NCBI GenBank assembly: GCA_027296205.1 | Contig: JAPUJM010000089.1 | Span: 1-8,360 of the forward strand | Direction of reading: 5' to 3' | DNA from: Actinomycetota bacterium | GTDB taxonomy: Bacteria > Actinomycetota > Acidimicrobiia > Spongiisociales > ZC4RG35 | Length of the DNA: 8,360 bases | Shown: in pieces, positions 5,521 through 8,360 of the stretch | Layout of the letters: every line of letters starts with the position of its first letter | Position numbering within the stretch: position 1 is the first letter of the stretch | The notes under the pieces: model-generated | The model's input: only the letters and a program-made list of their open reading frames with translations | Told to the model about the DNA's origin: nothing | Databases searched by the model: none | Made by a program: the position numbers and the translations under genes

Positions 5521-6697
5521 GAGGAACGTCCTTCCACGGCAGCTCCTTGTCAACGCGCGGCTCCCCGGGCAGGCCCAGGACCCGCTCACCGAGGATGTTC
5601 ATCATGATCTCCGAGGTTCCCCCCTCGATCGAGTTGGCCCGGGTCCGCAGAAACGCCTTCTGCGGCATCGACGTGTCGAAGCTCGTAGGTCTGGTCAACT
5701 CGTAGCCACCCGGGTAGAGGGTGCCCTCGAGACCCAGCACATCGAGCGTGAAAGAGGTGATCTTCTTATTCAGGTTGGCCCACGCCAATTTGCCGATCGA
5801 GCCTTCCGGTCCGGGGACACCGGCACCGGCCAACTCGTTCGCTCGCGCGCTGGTGAGCCGGGCAGCCTCCACCTCGGTCCACAGGTGGATCAGTTCGTCA
5901 CGGAGCAAGGGATCCACAGATCCCGACCGCTTCCAAACCTCCACAGCCTCAGCGATCCTTCCCGAGCCTCTCGGAACTGTGTTGCCTCCGATCGCCACCC
6001 GTTCATTCATGAGCGTGGTGAGCGAAACCCTCCACCCTGACCCGACTAAGTCGATTCTGTTCTCATCGGGTATCCGAACGTCATTGAAGAACACCTCGCT
6101 GAACTCGGCCTCCCCGGTTATCTGATACAGCGGTCGAACGTCGACCCCGTCTGTCTCCATATCGACGACGAAGTAGGTGAGGCCCCGATGTTTGGGAGAT
6201 TCGGGATCCGTGCGGGTGACCAACATGCCCCACTTGGAGAGGTGGGCCAGGGTGGTCCAGACCTTTTGTCCGTTTATCACCCATTCGTCCCCGTCGGGCT
6301 CCGCCCTCATCGACAGACCGGCCAGGTCGGACCCGGCTCCCGGCTCGCTGAACATCTGACACCAAATCTCCTGATTGGTGAACATGGGCCGCAACCAGCG
6401 TTGCTTCTGGGCATTGGTGCCGTGGGTGACCAGAACACCGGCGCCCATGCTGATCCCGAGGAGGTTGCCAAGACGGTTTTCGGTTGAACCGCCCGCCTCT
6501 TCTATCCGCCAATTGATGTGGGGTTGGTCCTTGCGGGACAGACCAAGCCCGCCGAAGCCCTCTTCGTGCCAGACCCACGCCAGCCCGAGGTCGTACTGGG
6601 CTCCCCAGAACTCCTCCGGCTCGGTGCTCTGAGGCGGGTGTTGGTCAAACAGCTCATCGACCACGTCGTCGATACGCCGATAATCGGTGTCAGTCAT
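5513..6697 (-). CDS. Acyl-CoA dehydrogenase, catalytic-glutamate subunit
   Basis: This 394-residue acyl-CoA dehydrogenase has the family blocks CQMFSEPGAGSDLAGL (113-128, flavin and substrate contact), INGQKVWTTLAHL (141-153) and EFSEVFFNDVRIP (198-210). Two candidate catalytic bases are present. E232 in LMNERVAIGG lies at the helix-G position used by isovaleryl-CoA dehydrogenase and, from memory, by the catalytic subunits of mycobacterial ChsE enzymes. E358 in IEGGTSEI lies at the Glu376 position of medium-chain dehydrogenase. The C-terminal FAD motifs are degenerate: there is no RxQFG, and LDVLGLEGTL stands where QVHGGIG is expected. So each subunit of the pair supplies what the other lacks, which suggests an alpha2beta2 enzyme with two active sites. 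The ATG at 6697 has GGAG 6 bases upstream, inside a predicted hairpin. It is the second gene of an MBL-dehydrogenase-dehydrogenase run. Confidence 0.92.
   Translation of the reverse strand: MTDTDYRRIDDVVDELFDQHPPQSTEPEEFWGAQYDLGLAWVWHEEGFGGLGLSRKDQPHINWRIEEAGGSTENRLGNLLGISMGAGVLVTHGTNAQKQRWLRPMFTNQEIWCQMFSEPGAGSDLAGLSMRAEPDGDEWVINGQKVWTTLAHLSKWGMLVTRTDPESPKHRGLTYFVVDMETDGVDVRPLYQITGEAEFSEVFFNDVRIPDENRIDLVGSGWRVSLTTLMNERVAIGGNTVPRGSGRIAEAVEVWKRSGSVDPLLRDELIHLWTEVEAARLTSARANELAGAGVPGPEGSIGKLAWANLNKKITSFTLDVLGLEGTLYPGGYELTRPTSFDTSMPQKAFLRTRANSIEGGTSEIMMNILGERVLGLPGEPRVDKELPWKDVPRG
5529..5535 (-). promoter_or_regulatory. Ribosome binding site inside the upstream dehydrogenase gene
   Basis: On the minus strand this reads GGAAGGA, 8 bases before the GTG at 5520. 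It lies in the last codons of the preceding gene and fixes the start of the second subunit. Confidence 0.55.
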
Positions 6698-6703
6698 CTC
6701 ATT

Positions 6704-6719
6704 CTCCGACCGCTCGGAG
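6704..6719 (-). promoter_or_regulatory. Hairpin holding the ribosome binding site of the first dehydrogenase gene
   Basis: On the minus strand CTCCGA-GCGG-TCGGAG forms a perfect 6-bp stem with a 4-base loop. The 3' arm contains the GGAG ribosome site for the ATG at 6697. Folding would hide that site unless a ribosome or another structure opens it. There is no U-run, so it is not a standard terminator. Confidence 0.4.
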
Positions 6720-6739
6720 GCTCACGGTACATCGGATCG

Positions 6740-6754
6740 ACCGTTTCAAACGGT
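6740..6754. repeat. Perfect 15-bp palindrome over the MBL stop codon
   Basis: ACCGTTTCAAACGGT has 7-base arms around one base. It covers the last residues and the TGA stop (6746-6748) of the MBL-fold gene. No T-run follows on the minus strand, so a terminator is unlikely. The 7-1-7 geometry would suit a dimeric DNA-binding protein, but it may be chance. Confidence 0.35.
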
Positions 6755-7375
6755 GAAGCTGCCGCCCCAGTCGATATCGACCAGCTCGATGCCATCGGCG
6801 GCAAGCACGTCGCCGACCATGCCTCTGATCCAACCCCGGCCACTCTCCGAAAGATAGAAGTCATGGATGGCGACGACCTGGGACGGTCCGAGCCGTCGGG
6901 CGAACTCCACGGCACCGGTGGCGGAGTCCCAGGGAACCAGCAAGGGGAGGGCAAGCACCGGTGCGGTCACCGTCGGTTGGCGGCTGTCCCCGGGGTGGGT
7001 GAGCACCCCGTCGATCGTGAACGCCCGATTGGGAGGCGTGGCCCCGTTCGGTATCTGACCATGGAGGACATCTTCGACGGAGACTCCCGACGGCACCGAG
7101 GTGGTCACCTCGATGTCGTGTTTCCGAAGAAGACTCACCACCGGATCGTTGGAGTAGATGGTCAGGTCAGCTCGACGATCGATCAGCCAGTGCACGAAGT
7201 CCGGGCTGACATGGTCACCGTGTTCGTGAGTGATGAACACCCTGCTCACATCTCCAATCGACCCGAGGTCCAACTCACCACTGGTGAAGGGATGAAAACC
7301 GGGATCGAAAAGGGTGGCATCAGAGTCGGTGGTGACTAACAGGCAAGAATCGGTGAGTCTTTCAATGGTGGCCAT
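6746..7375 (-). CDS. Metallo-beta-lactamase-fold hydrolase (UlaG-like)
   Basis: This is a small soluble metal-dependent hydrolase of 209 residues from the ATG at 7375. The first strand region TLFDPG (21-26) is typical of the fold. The metal motif HxHxDH is complete: H50, H52, D54 and H55 in THEHGDH. Further ligands are likely H127 and D130 in THPGDS, and H171 in AIHDFY near the C-terminus. The compact layout resembles the UlaG/YtkL-like branch more than glyoxalase II or beta-lactamases. The reaction cannot be assigned. An in-frame GTG at 7393 adds six residues; neither start has a well-spaced ribosome site, so the start is uncertain. The dehydrogenase gene begins 48 bases downstream on the same strand, so shared transcription is likely. 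A thioester- or lactone-hydrolase role beside CoA-ester enzymes is inference from context. Confidence 0.87.
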   Translation of the reverse strand: MATIERLTDSCLLVTTDSDATLFDPGFHPFTSGELDLGSIGDVSRVFITHEHGDHVSPDFVHWLIDRRADLTIYSNDPVVSLLRKHDIEVTTSVPSGVSVEDVLHGQIPNGATPPNRAFTIDGVLTHPGDSRQPTVTAPVLALPLLVPWDSATGAVEFARRLGPSQVVAIHDFYLSESGRGWIRGMVGDVLAADGIELVDIDWGGSFTV

Positions 7376-7441
7376 GTCGGAAACGCTAGCCACCTCATTC
7401 GCGCCGGAAGCAGACTCCTAACATCGCCAGCCGGAGGAAAG
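7376..7441. promoter_or_regulatory. Divergent intergenic region between MBL and CoA-ligase genes
   Basis: These 66 bases separate two outward-facing genes and should hold both promoters. The clearest element is GGAGG at 7433-7437, the strong ribosome site for the ATG at 7442 (4-base spacer). A weak -10-like TAACAT at 7419-7424 has no good -35 partner. I see no convincing operator. Confidence 0.35.
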
Positions 7442-8360
7442 ATGTACCTGCACGAATTGGAGACACTCGACCGCGAGTCGCTGCGACACCTCCAGTCGAC
7501 ACGGCTGTCGGAGTTGGTCGCCCGCCTGAAAACGATCGACTCGGAGTATTGGGCCGGGAAGATGTCGGGTATCGGCGAAGTCGACTCGCTCGATGACATC
7601 GGCTCGCTCCCCTTCACAGAAAAACAGGAGTTCCGCGACACCTACCCATACGGCATGCTCACAGTGCCCATGAGCGATGTTGTCCGTCTTCACGCCTCAT
7701 CCGGCACATCGGGAAAGCCCACGATCGTTTCTTACACCAGGGACGACATCGCCGTCTTCGCCCAGGTCAATGCGAGGTCCCTTTCTGCGGTGGGAGCAAC
7801 CCGCGATGACGTGGTCCACGTCGCCTACGGATACGGTCTCTTCACCGGTGGGCTCGGCCTCCATTACGGGGTCGAGGAATTGGGAGCGACCGCGGTGCCC
7901 GCCTCCGGTGGCAACCCGGGGTTCCAGGTCTCGTTGATGGCCGACACCGGCGCCACCGGTTTGGCCGCCACCCCATCATTCGCCCTGATCCTCGCCGAGC
8001 GTGCCGAAGAGACTGGGCTCAAGTCGAAGATTCGGCTTCGCTGGGGCATCCACGGGGCCGAACCGTGGTCGGAGGGTCTGCGAGAAAAGCTGGAGGCGGC
8101 CTGGGAGGGTGAATACGACGCCTGCGACATCTACGGGCTGTCAGAGGTCATCGGTCCCGGGGTGGCGATCGAATGCCGTGAGCACAAGGGCGGGATGCAT
8201 GTCATCGAGGATCACTTCTACCCCGAGATCGTAGATCCAGAAACCGGTGAGCCGACCCCCGACGGCGAGCTCGGCGAGCTTGTGATCACCACGCTCACCA
8301 AGCAGGCCCAACCGGTTCTTCGCTATCGGACACGGGATATCACGAGATTTCTCGAAGGAG
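7442..8360 (+). CDS. Phenylacetate-CoA ligase family adenylate-forming enzyme (PaaK-like), 3' partial
   Basis: This enzyme would activate a carboxylic acid to its CoA thioester through an acyl-adenylate. The window ends inside the gene: 306 residues are visible, and PaaK proteins are usually about 430 or more. The N-terminal block ELETLDRESLRHLQSTRL is typical of PaaK. The phosphate-binding loop is RLHASSGTSGKPT (82-94). The adenylate region DIYGLSEVIGPGVAIEC (229-245) matches the PaaK subfamily pattern closely. RYRTRD (294-299) provides the ribose-contact aspartate. The flexible C-terminal domain with its catalytic lysine lies beyond the edge. The ATG has a strong GGAGG upstream. It runs divergently from the MBL-dehydrogenase operon, which suggests a shared catabolic pathway. 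Phenylacetate itself is only one option, as the family also takes other aryl and cyclic acids, and no other paa genes are visible. Confidence 0.93.
   Translation, partial: MYLHELETLDRESLRHLQSTRLSELVARLKTIDSEYWAGKMSGIGEVDSLDDIGSLPFTEKQEFRDTYPYGMLTVPMSDVVRLHASSGTSGKPTIVSYTRDDIAVFAQVNARSLSAVGATRDDVVHVAYGYGLFTGGLGLHYGVEELGATAVPASGGNPGFQVSLMADTGATGLAATPSFALILAERAEETGLKSKIRLRWGIHGAEPWSEGLREKLEAAWEGEYDACDIYGLSEVIGPGVAIECREHKGGMHVIEDHFYPEIVDPETGEPTPDGELGELVITTLTKQAQPVLRYRTRDITRFLEG

Noticed and set aside
5521..5589. Upstream start for the second dehydrogenase subunit
   Set aside because: The extra 23 residues overlap the end of the preceding gene, do not resemble the family N-terminus, and a good ribosome site serves the GTG at 5520.
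4771..5607. Long plus-strand open frame opposite the second dehydrogenase gene
   Set aside because: It lies antisense to a clear enzyme gene. Its Arg-rich translation has no recognisable domain and it has no supporting ribosome site.
6518..7339. Long plus-strand open frame opposite the MBL-fold gene
   Set aside because: The opposite strand encodes a complete HxHxDH hydrolase. The translation here has no motif and shows shadow-like composition.

Overview
The window is GC-rich, gene-dense bacterial DNA with GTG and TTG start codons, overlapping genes and almost no intergenic space. The family mix fits Actinobacteria: a divergent Fur-family/zinc-transport locus with an actinobacterial-type Zur box, and a two-subunit acyl-CoA dehydrogenase pair of the kind known from mycobacterial steroid degradation. 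An uncultured Acidimicrobiia-like lineage is possible, but that is only a guess from gene content. No stretch of 300 bases lacks a gene. I saw no tRNA, rRNA, CRISPR array or transposase.

Layout. (1) Bases 1-1305, plus strand: the 3' part of a DppC/OppC-type peptide ABC permease, then a small membrane-anchored protein I do not recognise. (2) Bases 1302-4359: a metal-uptake locus split into two divergent arms. The minus arm is substrate-binding lipoprotein then permease (znuA-znuB). The plus arm is Fur/Zur-family repressor then ATPase (zur-znuC), joined by a GTGA stop/start overlap. A near-perfect 15-bp palindrome (3042-3056) overlaps a consensus TATAAT between the arms, so one operator could switch the whole system. 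(3) Bases 4381-7375, minus strand: a metallo-beta-lactamase-fold protein followed by two overlapping acyl-CoA dehydrogenase subunits. Their motifs are complementary: one keeps the catalytic glutamates, the other the FAD-binding motifs. This points to an obligate heteromer. (4) From 7442 to the right edge, plus strand: a divergent, truncated PaaK-like CoA ligase.

How it works together. Zur-like repression would couple zinc status to binding protein, permease, ATPase and the repressor itself. The right half looks like a catabolic module in which a carboxylic acid is activated to its CoA thioester and then dehydrogenated. The substrate cannot be read from the sequence. The best leads are the shared zinc operator placed over the start of transcription and translation, the division of labour between the dehydrogenase subunits, and two inverted repeats in the short gap between the MBL gene and the first dehydrogenase gene. 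I did not find a clearly new multi-gene system.
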